A DNA stretch of 64,000 nt from Gorsachius magnificus (Eukaryota > Chordata > Aves > Pelecaniformes > Ardeidae). The position numbers were made by a program, and so were the translations under genes. A model generated the notes under the pieces. The model had not been told where the DNA came from. It worked only from the letters and a program-made list of their open reading frames with translations, and did not search any database. Positions 37,801-46,428 of the stretch are shown one piece after another. How positions within the stretch are numbered: position 1 is the stretch's first letter; the number at the start of each line of letters is the position of its first letter. The DNA lies in contig CM067084.1 of NCBI GenBank assembly GCA_034008185.1, positions 38,453,099 to 38,517,098 of the forward strand, written 5' to 3'.

Positions 37801-40800
37801 ACAGCATATTCAGCGACACCATAGATCTCATTAAGTAAGTGGTTTTCAAAGCGTGATGGTTACACAGCATGTTTGGAGGGGAAGGGTTAGTTGCATTGCT
37901 TGTTTGTGACTGTGGCAGCTCTGGATTCCCACCATGAAGGGTTCAGGTTGCTGTACAAGGACGAGACAGACCATCTAGGGGGACCAGAGACAAATCCTTT
38001 GAAATGTTTCAGCATTGCTCATCAGAAGAAGCAGGCACCATGTCCTTCTCAGCATTTGAGCCTTGCAGCTGAGGTACACCAGAGGACAGTGGTTAGAATA
38101 GTCAAGGACATGAAGGAGTTTTTACTTTATCCAGATCTGAAGTTGTTTTTGCATGTGAGCTCAGTAGTATTTCAGTTAAAAAAAGCAAAGCAACAATACA
38201 GCATGCAGGTCAACAGTTTGTGCCCCAAAGATCTTGCAGCTCTGTTGAAGGCAGATTTTAGTAGTTTCTCTCCCATGTGTCTTTCTACCAGCACATTTTA
38301 TTGGGGTTTCTTTTAGCAGCCTTCCCCATTTAGTTTCACAGCCATAGTAGATGTATGTAGACAGTATGACATACACAGGCAGCGCAACCCAAGAAACGAT
38401 GTACTGCATAGAAGAGAGACGGGTATCAGTTTATTCATATTGAAATTATAGGTTATGTGTTTTTGAGAGCTGATCTGACTCCTTGCCTTAGAGCTGAAAG
38501 AGCTGTCGGAGGTTTTTTGTGGTAGGTTTCAAACTTTTTAAATTACATTTTTTGCTTTCTGGTCTTGATGGATTGTATTTCCAAGATGCTGTTGTTGCTT
38601 TGTTTTCAAAAAGGAGATTTGCTTGTTTGGTTTTTTGCCAAAAGAAACATTTCCACCAGGATGTCTGTCTTCAAAACCACTTGAATTAATATTTCACCTT
38701 CAGTAACAGGGGCACCTCTTCTGGGCCCCAGGCCTGTAGGTGGCCCACAGGGGGCATCTACTTGTAGAGATGTTGCCTGTTAATCAGTGTAAGAGGAGAG
38801 TGAGTCACGTAAGGGGCCACATCTGTTCCCACTGAATGGAAAACAAGGCATTTCAAGACACGGCCCTCTGCTCAAGATCATACAAAGCACTCAGTGCCTA
38901 AGAACTCAGGACAGGTTTCCTGACTGTTGGACTGCTGTTTGAGATAATGGCATGCACTGTTTTTTCATAAACAGTGGGACTTTCAGAGCACTGATGGCTG
39001 ACAAGATTCTGTTTATTTTGTTTCCTTAGATTCATCATGACATTGAAATCCTTTACAGACTCCTCAGCATCTACACATGAAAAAATCTTTGCTGTGTTAT
39101 GGTGTGTAACTGTTTTTCTGTGCCTTCATATTCTCTTTTTAGACTTTAGAGTGTAAGACATTACTTTCAGGGGCAAAGGGAGGAGTTAAATGGGAATCAG
39201 AGTTCTGCAAGGAAAAAGAACCCCAAAATATAAAAACCAGAACGAACTGGAATGTCTCTAAAGTGAGCCGGGATATCACAAGGGACCACACGTGGAAGGC
39301 ATGGGCTCTAAAATTTGATCTGCTGGTAACTTGAGAGCACGTAAGTGCTTTCACCTAAGGTGAAAGAATGCAATTTGGCTGCCCATGTTTGAGCCATGTA
39401 ACTGAAGCTGTAGCTGAACATAGCTGAGGCACTTCTGGATAGGGACTTACTCAGCCTGTGGCACCTATAAGAGGCTGGGCATCTGTTTATATAAAAGACC
39501 AGGCATGGCCCTTCCTTGTTTTGTTTTTTTTCCCTTGTGATTTTTTTCAGAGTCTTTTTTTAAGACAAGCAGAAGGAGGAGAAATTCTGGGCTTTCCTGA
39601 CTTTGCAGTACAGCTGATGTGTGCCTGCCTCCGTCCCACAAGGCTGATGACTGCTGAGCAGGCAGCAGCGAGTGTGAACACTGACAGTTGGGTGTGTTTC
39701 TGTTCACAGCATGCGCTGCCAGTCCATTCTGCACATGGCAATGTTCCGTTACAAAAAAGACACTGCAGTAAAGTATTCCAGGATCCTGAATGACCACTTC
39801 AAGGTAGGGCACACGTATTACCAAGCTGCCAGCTGGATGGCTGTGGTAGTTACTGATGTTGGCTGAATAGCCCAAACCTAACAAGAGTTGTGTTCCTTGC
39901 TGCAGAGTTCTTCCAGAGTAACACAAGCACCTTCTCCATGTGTTGCAAGGTAAGATTTAAAAATATGTTTGTTGTAATGTGTCTATAAAGGTGTGAGTGA
40001 AAACAGTAGCTGGAGCTGCAAGCTGCATTAGGAGGTGCCTCACCACTTGCTCTTTTTTGCCACCTGAAATCATACTGTTAGGAGGCATGAGTATGTTTCT
40101 GCTCTCTCTTTCCTGTCCCTTTTCGTTGGAAAGGGGTTGTGGTTTTTTTTTTGTTACGAGGTCCAGAGTTACCACGTATCAAGCACAGCAATTCTCCACC
40201 GGAGAAGCAAGTCAGAGGAGCAAGGAAGGTATCGTCAGTATGCTGTTTCAGAGCCCCTGTTGTAGTTATCTTTGTTCTTTTAGAGATCCTTTGAGACTTA
40301 ATGGGATACCATCCCCATCTCCCTGGCCACTGTCCAGTAGGTTTATGCCTTCACCCTGTGGTAGCATAACTTTGAGATGATACCTTAATATTTTTCTCTT
40401 TAGCTCAGTCACCAGTTAAGAAACTAATTTTCTAATTTGTGAGTTACTGAGCATTTTTTCCTTTATGTATCTGCAGCAGTGTTGCTGTGTATGTGGCAAC
40501 AAAAGTAAAAGGCGAGCTGTCCCATAACAGTGTTTGATCCCATGCCCAGCACACTGGGCCTGTGCTTTAATGACAGTGAGTAAAAAAGAGGTTTTCTGTA
40601 TGCTGTGGTAACTGCATTTGGCAGATAGCTGCCCAGCTCCACATCTGTCCCTTTTAAACTCTAAGTTGAGAGGGGTCTTTAACAGTGATGCTGAAATTCC
40701 AGTTATTTTTCTGCCACCTTGCACAGTATAGTTTATTGAGTAGTAAATGGTCTCCCAAGAGCAGTGGTGGAAGCCCTCTCATACCAGCGACTAAAATTAG

Positions 40801-43441
40801 GTTGGGTGAAGTGGTGGGGGTGAAGCGATGTGATGAAGCCAGCCTGGGTCTGGAAGGCAGGCAGCTGACCGCATTTAGCTTCCCTAGGTCTATAAATAAG
40901 TGTGTGTAGGCTGACCTGGCTGCTTGGACTAGCTGTGAGAAAGCTCCAGCCTCCATAGGTGGGGAGCTTCAGCATGCTGAAATGGAAGTAATTAGGAAAA
41001 AAACACTTAAATAATCTGGTGAAGGCTTTCACAAGTGGGTGTAGATTTTGTAAGGTGGATGGGTGGCCCTTTCTGATGTCTGGTCCCCCATTTTCTTTTG
41101 TCAAGAGGAGTCCTTAGAGCCACAAATCACTTCAAAAACCTTGGCCTTGTACTCAAAGGACAATTACTTGTTACGTAGCTGAACGCATCTCAGTTTTCAA
41201 CGTTCCACTCCATACAGTGGGCCTGGATGACACTGGATAGCTCCTGGCATAAGATAGTCTTGTGGCAAGACTTTTAACTCTGAAGTTAAATGTTCATGAT
41301 GATGTTTCTTTCTCCTGCAGAAGCACAGGCATGCCTTCTCCTCTTTCTCCAATGCCCTCTCCTGCCAGTTCTGTGAGTTCTCAGCCGGGATCAAATGCTA
41401 GCAACTGCAGTGGCAACAGCATTGGCTCTTCAATCACTGTCCCCTGTAATATCCCAAGCATCACCTCTTCCTATGTCAACATCACTTCCTATATCCTCTA
41501 TGCATATGATATTTGGGAACAGGCTGATGCACTGGCCAGGAAGAACAAGGGTAAGTTTTTGCCCTCTGGCTTTTCTGTCTGTTGTGGTTATGTGTATGTG
41601 CTTGCTTAAATCCTAACACTCAGTGTAGCAAATGCCATGCCTAAAGATCAAAGCATTAGATCATAGATTAGTAGTATGGGTATAGTATGGGTAGTAAATA
41701 CTCCCAAGGGAGTGGATCTGTGCAGGAGAACAGTAAATATTTGCGTAGGCTTGGCAGTTGTTTTCACTGTTCAGGACTGGAACTTGTCGACACTCAGTGT
41801 ACATTAGTACAGATGCTAAGAGGTGCAGAGAGTGAGTGCATAAAACTAGAAAAAAGGCCACATCCTTGATTCTTTTATGCAATTCATAGCGTATAAGAAG
41901 AGGAGGAAAGAGCAGTGGCCTTTAGCTATCGAGTTCCCTTAAACAGGGAAGTCGAAAGTTAGTGGAAAGCAGTTAGTTGTAACTGATGTCTGAATCACTT
42001 GTGCAGAGCTGAAGCGCTTTCTGGCAGGTCCACAGCCAGGTGCTTCCAGTACAAGACCCAGCTCCTCACTGTAGTTCAGAGCAGCACCATGGATCATGAG
42101 GCTGTAACAGGTTGTCTTCAGGCCTCTGGTCTCCTGCAGCAAGGACAAGCTGAGGTTGGATGCGTGCACATGAAGTCACTCTCCTTTCACACAGTGCTGT
42201 GGTCACAGACCAGATTATCTTCTACTTGCTCAGGCAGGGGGTTTGGACTCCTTGTCCCTGCTTAGGGCTCTTCCCGTAGAGGGAATGGATACCCGTTTTG
42301 TAAACAAAAGCAGGAAAATCAGGGGAAATGTGTTCTCTGCTTCAGAATTGGAAAGTATTAGAATGAAAGTGTTGTGTTCTCTGCTTCTGTAGAGTTCCTT
42401 GCACAGCCACGCAGAGATTTTTAGCCTCCGGGTTCAATCTTTATGTGTAAAAAAGGAGAGCTGAGAATGGCCAGTTTCTGAAAAGGGTACCTGGCAACAC
42501 GATCGAGGCTGGAGGGACAGAGGGGCTAGGACAAGCCCATGCCACTGGAAGGCAGGTCATTCAGGAATGTCTTGGAAAGGTGACTGGAAAGGAATTGGTG
42601 TGATAATTTCCTGTAACTCGCTGTCACCTGCACAGATGATTGCCAGCACAGATCAGGGCATGCAGCCTGCTGGCACCTCCTGGCAGGTTGAGGTATGCTG
42701 CAAGAGCAGTCTTCTGCCCATGCGGGAGGAGGAGCACAGTGCCTGACGTTGGTGGCAGGATAGGAGGATTCTCTTAAATCTGCCTGAGGTGTCCAGCTAT
42801 AAGCAACCCAAATCAGAGCTGTGTAGCCTGGCAAGCTACACAAATTTTTAAACCTATTCAGCTGAGAAATCATGATGTCTCCAAGGACTGAGGATGGATG
42901 AAGGAAAGGGACCAATCTGAGGACAGCTCTGTGTGCTTCAGGCCATCACTCAGAAAGACACTCAAATTTGGCCAGTTTAAAATCTGGGGGAAGCACATGG
43001 TAGGGACTGGGGTGTGAACAACCAAACTTTTGCCTACCTACCATGGAGTCTCAATGTTCATCTTAAAGCCAGCATTTGCAGAGGCGGTTCAGTGTGTGTA
43101 TGCATGTGTGTGTGTTTTCCTCTCACATGCCCTGCCTCGTGTGTTTGTTACACTTCCCAGCCTTCTGATACTACTGAGCTCTCTGCATTAACAATGTGTT
43201 TAATGGGACTTGCCAACTCACAGTGCACTGCTGTTGCTCCTTGCTGTCCCCTCGCCTGTCAGACGTGCCTGTTGTGTGAAACCAACCAAATGTTTTCTCT
43301 CTTCCTCCCCTTTTTCCAGAATTTTTTGCTGAACTCAGCACAGCGACGTGTGCTCTGGCACTGAACAGTAGCATGACTGAACTGGTACACTACACTAGAC
43401 AGGGTTTACAGTGGCTGAGACTGGAAACAAATACGCCTTAA
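13789..43441 (+). CDS. AFF1: AFF1 (AF4), 3' part: 18 exons, last 861 residues
   Basis: AF4/FMR2-family nuclear scaffold of the super elongation complex, which brings P-TEFb, ELL and AF9/ENL together to release paused RNA polymerase II. Eighteen exons with GT-AG borders join in one open frame: 13789-13833, 16459-16545, 17268-17304, 17686-17737, 22659-22713, 22843-22880, 24373-24529, 27175-28092, 30800-30894, 34455-34701, 35748-35839, 36804-36867, 37698-37834, 39030-39101, 39710-39803, 39906-39949, 41321-41550 and 43320-43441. The lengths total 2586 nt, exactly 862 codons with stop. Rough residues counted from the first in-window codon: ELL-binding segment 9-44, DLxxLS and Ser-rich transactivation region 80-170, NKW 164-166, AF9/ENL-binding motif 409-421, basic linkers to about 577, C-terminal homology domain about 585-861. 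AFF1 rather than AFF2/3/4 is chosen from close match to remembered AFF1 throughout and from the KLHL8 neighbour. The N-terminal exons lie before the window. No frameshift or internal stop was found. Confidence 0.95.
13834..16458 (+). other. AFF1: AFF1 intron
   Basis: A phase 0 intron of about 2.6 kb. I see no recognised repeat or RNA gene in it. By position it matches another intron of the human AF4 breakpoint region. Confidence 0.8.
16459..16545 (+). CDS. AFF1: AFF1 in-window exon 2: ELL-binding segment
   Basis: Acceptor TTTCCAG precedes 16459 and donor GTAAAT begins at 16546. The 29 codons begin [17 protein letters not shown] and end with KFPFPTK. This segment is nearly invariant across AFF1 and AFF4, and in AFF4 it forms the surface that binds the ELL/ELL2 C-terminal domain. 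As far as I can recall the mammalian sequence it is unchanged here, so ELL binding is presumably kept. Phase 0 at both ends. Confidence 0.95.
17268..17304 (+). CDS. AFF1: AFF1 in-window exon 3 (37 nt)
   Basis: Acceptor TTTCTAG, donor GTAAGT. It encodes [12 protein letters not shown] plus the first base of a Lys codon. Human AFF1 has DSQHV then SVTQNQK at this point. The frame runs on into the next exon as KQYD. Confidence 0.9.
17686..17737 (+). CDS. AFF1: AFF1 in-window exon 4 (52 nt)
   Basis: Acceptor TTTACAG, donor GTAAGT. It completes the split Lys codon and encodes [16 protein letters not shown], leaving two bases of a Ser codon. It is a little shorter than I recall for the mammalian exon, which carries some extra Ser, Gln and Gly residues here. 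Confidence 0.88.
17738..22658 (+). other. AFF1: AFF1 intron, 4.9 kb
   Basis: No additional AFF1 exon was recognised. Two longer open frames on the minus strand, near 18904-19392 and 20584-21144, lack any known domain and are treated as chance. No clear mobile element was identified. One stretch near 21318-21365 weakly resembles the end of an inverted CR1 but is too decayed to call. Confidence 0.75.
22659..22713 (+). CDS. AFF1: AFF1 in-window exon 5: DLxxLS motif
   Basis: Acceptor TCTTTCAG, donor GTCAGT (GT but not the commoner GTAAGT/GTGAGT). It completes the Ser codon and encodes [26 protein letters not shown] is the DLxxLS motif that opens the AF4 pSer transactivation region; acidic serines follow and are likely casein-kinase-type phosphorylation sites. 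It ends in phase 0. Confidence 0.92.
22843..22880 (+). CDS. AFF1: AFF1 in-window exon 6 (38 nt)
   Basis: Acceptor AACAG, donor GTACAG. It encodes [12 protein letters not shown] and two bases of a Ser codon, matching mammalian EKPPSSSAPP. The two introns beside it are of very unequal length, 129 bp upstream and about 1.5 kb downstream. Confidence 0.9.
22881..24372 (+). other. AFF1: AFF1 intron
   Basis: About 1.5 kb with no recognised exon, RNA gene or mobile element. A long open frame at 23344-23703 (+) has no recognisable domain. Confidence 0.75.
24373..24529 (+). CDS. AFF1: AFF1 in-window exon 7: Ser/Asp/Glu-rich activation region
   Basis: Acceptor CTTGCAG, donor GTGAAT. Fifty-two codons include [10 protein letters not shown] and a dense run beginning [12 protein letters not shown] with alternating Ser, Asp and Glu. 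This is the SDE part of the AF4 pSer domain, reported to recruit the SL1/TBP machinery. The exon ends in phase 0 after SAPE. The low complexity is typical of the family and not an artefact. Confidence 0.95.
24530..27174 (+). other. AFF1: AFF1 intron
   Basis: About 2.6 kb. A T-rich run lies near 25785-25808. No exon, RNA gene or recognised mobile element was found. Confidence 0.75.
27175..28092 (+). CDS. AFF1: AFF1 in-window exon 8: large exon with NKW and AF9/ENL-binding motifs
   Basis: Acceptor GTCTGCAG, donor GTGAGA after AAG. Length 918 nt, exactly 306 codons, phase 0 at both ends. It opens [18 protein letters not shown], which contains the NKW motif that closes the pSer region. A Lys/Pro/Ser-rich disordered linker follows, with [11 protein letters not shown] at about 27583-27616. 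[16 protein letters not shown] is followed by [13 protein letters not shown] at about 27928-27966, the short segment known in AF4 to pair as a beta strand with the AHD domain of AF9/ENL. Here Pro replaces the residue I remember as Asp. QPPGKGS and further basic sequence follow. A second donor-like AAG|GTGAAT occurs at 27225/27226. Confidence 0.95.
29105..29216 (+). mobile_element. CR1 LINE 3' end fragment
   Basis: It contains the avian CR1 tail: a GGACATGG...TTAGTGGTGGACTTG-type stretch, then TTGAACTCGATGACCTTAAAGGTCTTTTCCAACCTAAATGATTC read across the fragment, and a decayed terminal repeat ending in GTGATTC. Only about 110 bp of the 3' end is present, as is normal for 5'-truncated CR1 copies. 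Confidence 0.9.
30765..30790 (+). repeat. T-rich polypyrimidine run before a splice acceptor
   Basis: Two long T runs broken by a C lie just upstream of the TTAG acceptor at 30796-30799. They serve as the polypyrimidine tract of the next AFF1 exon. Confidence 0.8.
30800..30894 (+). CDS. AFF1: AFF1 in-window exon 9: basic/Ser linker
   Basis: Acceptor CTGTTAG, donor GTGAGT. It encodes [18 protein letters not shown] and then a Ser/Lys-rich end, matching the mammalian Lys/Glu then poly-Ser stretch. The bird exon has fewer consecutive serines. An AG two bases further in could serve as an alternative acceptor but would break the frame. It ends with two bases of a Lys codon. Confidence 0.88.
31699..31773 (+). 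mobile_element. CR1 LINE 3' end fragment
   Basis: A short CR1 tail: TTGAACTGTATCGACCTTTA, AGGTCCCTTCCAACCCAAAC, TATTCTATGG, then a terminal repeat ending TTCTGTGATTCT. About 75 bp, same orientation as AFF1. Confidence 0.88.
31825..32058 (+). mobile_element. Partial LTR of an avian endogenous retrovirus
   Basis: It begins TGTCCTGGTTTTGGCTGGGA and continues with AGTTAATTTTCTTCCTAGTAGCTGG-type sequence, GCTAAGTAG, GTCAAGGACTTTTCAGCTTC, CTCTGCCAGGTGACCAAGAA, and ends near CAGCTGGCCAAAGGGCTATT. From memory this is the 5' part of an LTR widespread in non-galliform bird genomes. The remaining 3' part is missing and no internal retroviral sequence follows, so it is a dead fragment. The exact family name could not be assigned by eye. 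Confidence 0.75.
32185..32299 (+). mobile_element. MIR-like SINE fossil
   Basis: The order of words follows the MIR consensus: CATTTCACACGTGGAGAAAC, TGAGTTGCAGAC, then TTGCTTGCTCAGACTCCTGC, and later CATGGCCCAGAAGTTGTGAC. MIR consensus has CATTTTACAGATGAGGAAAC, TGAGGCACAGAG, TTGCCCAAGGTCACACAGC. Divergence is heavy, as expected for such an old SINE in a bird. Confidence 0.5.
34455..34701 (+). CDS. AFF1: AFF1 in-window exon 10: Pro/Lys-rich linker
   Basis: Acceptor TTCCCAG, donor GTAGGT. It completes the split Lys codon and encodes 82 codons, including [30 protein letters not shown] and [17 protein letters not shown]. Mammalian AFF1 has KKEMLPPPP, LKRSRREAD and TKSNHKDSS at the matching places. 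Basic patches could serve for nuclear import. It ends in phase 0. Confidence 0.92.
34702..35747 (+). other. AFF1: AFF1 intron
   Basis: About 1.0 kb. It contains a CTTAATTT/TTTCTTTC low-complexity patch near 35478-35516 and no recognised gene or mobile element. Confidence 0.75.
35748..35839 (+). CDS. AFF1: AFF1 in-window exon 11: start of C-terminal homology domain
   Basis: Acceptor TTTTTCAG, donor GTAAGT. It encodes [18 protein letters not shown] and then a basic stretch ending [17 protein letters not shown] is a family signature just before the C-terminal homology domain. It ends with two bases of a Lys codon. Confidence 0.94.
35840..36803 (+). other. AFF1: AFF1 intron
   Basis: About 1.0 kb. 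A degenerate ATGATA repeat lies near 36713-36751. Nothing else was recognised. Confidence 0.75.
36804..36867 (+). CDS. AFF1: AFF1 in-window exon 12: homology domain helix
   Basis: Acceptor AATTCAG, donor GTAAGC. It encodes [20 protein letters not shown] then Met. The helical AKKLKHKAD stretch matches mammalian AKKMKQKAE and opens the folded C-terminal homology domain used for homo- and heterodimerisation of AFF proteins. It ends in phase 0. Confidence 0.94.
36868..37697 (+). other. AFF1: AFF1 intron
   Basis: About 0.8 kb; no gene or mobile element was recognised. Confidence 0.75.
37698..37834 (+). CDS. AFF1: AFF1 in-window exon 13: homology domain core
   Basis: Acceptor CAATAG, donor GTAAGT. 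It encodes [20 protein letters not shown], then [20 protein letters not shown] and TIDLI. The pattern of helical hydrophobics and the SAYS motif match the family's domain. It ends inside a Lys codon. Confidence 0.95.
37835..39029 (+). other. AFF1: AFF1 intron
   Basis: About 1.2 kb. A likely MIR fossil lies near 38867-38940. Nothing coding was recognised; an open frame at 37891-38316 (+) has no known domain. Confidence 0.75.
38867..38940 (+). mobile_element. MIR-like SINE fossil
   Basis: CTGCTCAAGATCATACAAAG, CACTCAGTGCCTAAGAACTC and CAGGTTTCCTGACTGTTGGA follow the MIR 3' half: TTGCCCAAGGTCACACAGC, AGTGGCAGAGC, CCCAGGTCTCCTGACTCCCA. It is heavily decayed but the order and spacing are right. 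Confidence 0.5.
39030..39101 (+). CDS. AFF1: AFF1 in-window exon 14
   Basis: Acceptor TTCCTTAG, donor GTGTGT. It encodes [20 protein letters not shown] then AVL and two bases of Cys. Mammalian AFF1 reads FIMSLKSFSDATAPTQEKIF. Part of the C-terminal homology domain. Confidence 0.94.
39102..39709 (+). other. AFF1: AFF1 intron
   Basis: About 0.6 kb; no gene or mobile element was recognised. Confidence 0.75.
39710..39803 (+). CDS. AFF1: AFF1 in-window exon 15
   Basis: Acceptor TTCACAG, donor GTAGGG. It completes Cys and encodes [20 protein letters not shown] then [11 protein letters not shown]. Mammalian AFF1 has MRCQSILNMAMFRCKKD here. Homology domain; phase 0 at its end. Confidence 0.95.
39906..39949 (+). 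CDS. AFF1: AFF1 in-window exon 16 (44 nt)
   Basis: Acceptor GCTGCAG, donor GTAAGA. It encodes [14 protein letters not shown] and two bases that become Arg with the next exon. The intron before it is only 102 bp. Mammals have SSSKVAQAPSPCIAS, so the junction residue differs: Ser there, Arg here if the splice is as drawn. Confidence 0.9.
39950..41320 (+). other. AFF1: AFF1 intron
   Basis: About 1.4 kb; no gene or mobile element was recognised. Confidence 0.75.
41321..41550 (+). CDS. AFF1: AFF1 in-window exon 17: Ser/Pro loop and homology domain
   Basis: Acceptor CTCCTGCAG, donor GTAAGT. It encodes [20 protein letters not shown], an Asn/Ser/Gly-rich loop, then [20 protein letters not shown] and DALARKNK. 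The SPMPSPASS and WEQA parts are strongly conserved, while the loop between differs freely from mammals. It ends one base into a Glu codon. Confidence 0.94.
41551..43319 (+). other. AFF1: AFF1 last intron
   Basis: About 1.8 kb. A short TG-rich run lies near 43094-43116. No other gene or mobile element was recognised. Confidence 0.75.
43320..43441 (+). CDS. AFF1: AFF1 terminal coding exon and stop
   Basis: Acceptor TTTTTCCAG. It encodes [20 protein letters not shown] and [20 protein letters not shown], then TAA at 43439-43441. Mammalian AFF1 ends in a closely similar HYTRQGFQ...TKTP, so the stop is the natural one. Confidence 0.96.
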
Positions 43442-43546
43442 CTGGTGCTCAAGGTGGTTAAGTACCTTGAACTTTTTTGCACTTTTGAAGCCTCAGAAAC
43501 AGTCTTGACTTGTTGAATTGTTGGATACAAAGCACCTGCAAGGGAA

Positions 43547-43552
43547 AATAAA
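43547..43552 (+). promoter_or_regulatory. Early AATAAA, possible proximal poly(A) signal of AFF1
   Basis: AATAAA about 105 bases after the AFF1 stop. It could give a very short UTR form; no strong GT-rich element was noted directly after it. Confidence 0.25.
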
Positions 43553-46374
43553 TCAAGGTGGAAGGAATCTGGTTACACTGGAAAAATTTTGAACTGTGTT
43601 TTTAGGGTAGCGCTTTGCTGCCTTGAAAAAGAAGAGATGGAGGAAAGCCTCAGCATTGATGGCACCTTCCTTTAAAACGACTAAGTGCAATGAATTGTCT
43701 GAATGGCTCAATGTATTGATGGTCTATAAACATTTCTATTACGAATAACCAGCAGGACAATAATCACACATGAAGAAGTGCCGACAGGAAGGAAATCTGC
43801 CTCCAGAGGTTATTATGCAACATCTCACAGTCTGCAACAGTTTGTGCCCAGAAGACATGTCAGAGAAGTGTTTTTGCAAGCACAGATGCAATCTTTAGTG
43901 TCTTTGTTCCTCAGATGGCAAGTAGCAACCTCATCAGCACCGAACAGCATTATGTTATGATAAATACAGCAAAGTGATCTGCCTTGCCTGCTTTCCAACC
44001 TCACCCTCTTGCATTTGTCACCCAGCTGCTGTCCAGAGAATTGGGAGAAGCCACTGCCTTCAGTGCTGCAAGTTCACTCTTTAAGTCATGGCTGCTTTGG
44101 TCCTCCTCCTTGCCATGCACACATGCCCTTAGCACTTGAGCTATGTTACTTAGGGTCTTGCTCAGTTTAAGCCTTGTAAGCCAAACACAGCTGGGGTGGC
44201 AAAATGACCAGGTGTGGTTGGGAGCAGCTCTGCCTCTCTTCTGCGGTGGAGGGACGTCACTGACACTGAGGACTCCTTGTCCGGTTACTTTTTGTTGTTT
44301 CGATGGGTGGGGGTGGACAGCTGTACTGGGTCACTGTGATTGCTTGGACATGTTCTGAGTCCAAGAGCTTACATGGGGAGGAATCACTGCTGTTTAAGGA
44401 GGGCTGAATGCAGAACATAAGACATGTTTAAGTGGCTGAATGTGGAATGTAAGACAAATTTTGTGTTTGGATATTGCCTGCAACCATTGTTGGTCTGAGT
44501 GAATATCTAAGAGCAGGATTTGGTACCAAAGTAGGGCATCCTTCATGTGCGAGATAACTCATGTCCTCTTCTCAACCAAAATACAGGATGGGTCCAGCAA
44601 TTTAGAAATCTGTCAAGGGAACACGAAGGGGAATAATTAGCTGTTTGCAAGCGTTTTTTCCTAGTCAGGAGCTGCATTTTTGAAATTGCAATTCTGCAGG
44701 TGACAGTAACAGTGAAGGCAGCATCCTGACATTCGTGTATTCAGTAAGATGACACCCTTCTCTACCCAAAGATTTCCTGTTGTGTGACAGCACCATCCCA
44801 CCATCCTCATATCTAATAGTGTGCCTTAGCTCTCTGGTCCCCTCTTGCATCCCTCGCCCTATCTTTGGCAGACCCATGGGAGTGATGAAGAGAAGGATGG
44901 TATCCCAAAATAACTGTGGTCCCTTTTCCACATAACTTCAGGATGGAGAAGCAGGTCTGCACATGTGCAGCAGTACCCGCTTTGTAAAATGCCTGCTTGT
45001 GGTTTTGAGGCTCATGAAAATGGGCAGTAAATAAGTATCAGCAAAAGGTCTGCATTTCCAAAAGTAGTTTTTGTAGAAATGGCCCATGCCATGGGGAAGC
45101 CTGGAGTCATCTTGCCTCTGGAAGGTGCTGGTGGGAGTGTGCTGCTGTGGCTCTGCCCTAGTCCCGAGCACAAGGGAGCTCTCCTCTCACCTCCCCTGGC
45201 AGTGCAGGACCTCCGGGATCCTGACTGGGTCTTCCCGCACCTTCAAGAGACTGTCCTTTTATGTTCACTTTATTAAAAGCCTTAGTGCATTTCAGGGATA
45301 AGCTGTCCTCACCAGTGGAAGGAAGGTCCATGTGTCCCCCTCCCCATTTCACCTGTAAAAATTCACTTGTGCTCCTCCCCCCTTGAGGAGCAACTGCTCC
45401 GAGTAAGCCAGGGACAAAGAGAGGCTCAGCATTAAATGTTTTGTTCTCAGGAAGCGTGGGGATGGCCAGCTGGCCTGAAGGCTTGACGTGCACTTTGGAG
45501 CTCAATTCCAGACTGGAGGGTTGATGCCTTCTTCTGACTTTTTCTTCAAACAAAGCTAGTTTTAGGATCAGCAGCTGAGGAGGAGGAAGGAAGGAAGAAA
45601 GCTTTATTGAACCTGAAAAATGCTGTGAGAGTCTGCAAGAACTGTAGCAGGGTGTTAGGGGTAAGCGTAAGGCAAAGCAGGGACACAGGTACTCCTGGTA
45701 TTTTCGTTTTGCGTACACCCATCTCCCTCCCTGCTGCCAGGCCAGGTTCCCATCAGAGAGCCGCTTGCTCACAGCTTGCCTGCCCTGGGGCGACCGCCTG
45801 CTGCAACCCATGAGGTGGGGCGTGCGGCTGCCTCCCTCCTGCATCCAGCTCGGTGCAGCCCAAGGGTGCACCAGGCCCTGTCCTCGCCTGCCTGAACGCT
45901 TTGCTGCCCAGGTGGTGATAGTCTGTAGCCCTGCTGCTAAAAAAGCTCATGCAAGGTCGTTGGGCGAGCAAAGTTGGTAAGAAGACACCCAGTGAAGGCA
46001 GATGAACGACTGGCATTTGCTTCTTCACAGCTGGGGAAAAGGCAGCATGTGCTCCGCTACTGTGCGGAGGCGGTCGTGCAAGGGCTGCTCCTGCTCACAG
46101 GCCAAACTCCCCTGGGCTTCAGAGGAAAAGAGATCTTGGGCAGCTTGTGTCACAGGCATGCTGGGGGCTATCAGGCGGCTCTCAGTTCAGAAGCGATCTG
46201 TGGAAGCATCAGTACGAAGCTACGTAGCAGGAAGCTATGTTTTGTTTCAGGTCATGGAGTAGACTGTAATGTTTAAAAAGCCGTCGTATTTCAACCTTGA
46301 GCCAGGTCAGAGGCCTGCAAAGGGTTAGGAAAGATGCTCATCATTTTCACTTGAGCCTGTTCAGGCCTTTAAAA

Positions 46375-46428
46375 AAAGCAAAAAACAAACAAAAATATTA
46401 AAAAAAACAAAAGCAAAAACAAACTGAA
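46375..46428 (+). repeat. A-rich low-complexity tract
   Basis: Runs of A broken by single C, G or T (AAACAAAC and AAAAACAAA types). It could be the decayed tail of a retroposed copy, but no element body was recognised before it. Confidence 0.7.
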
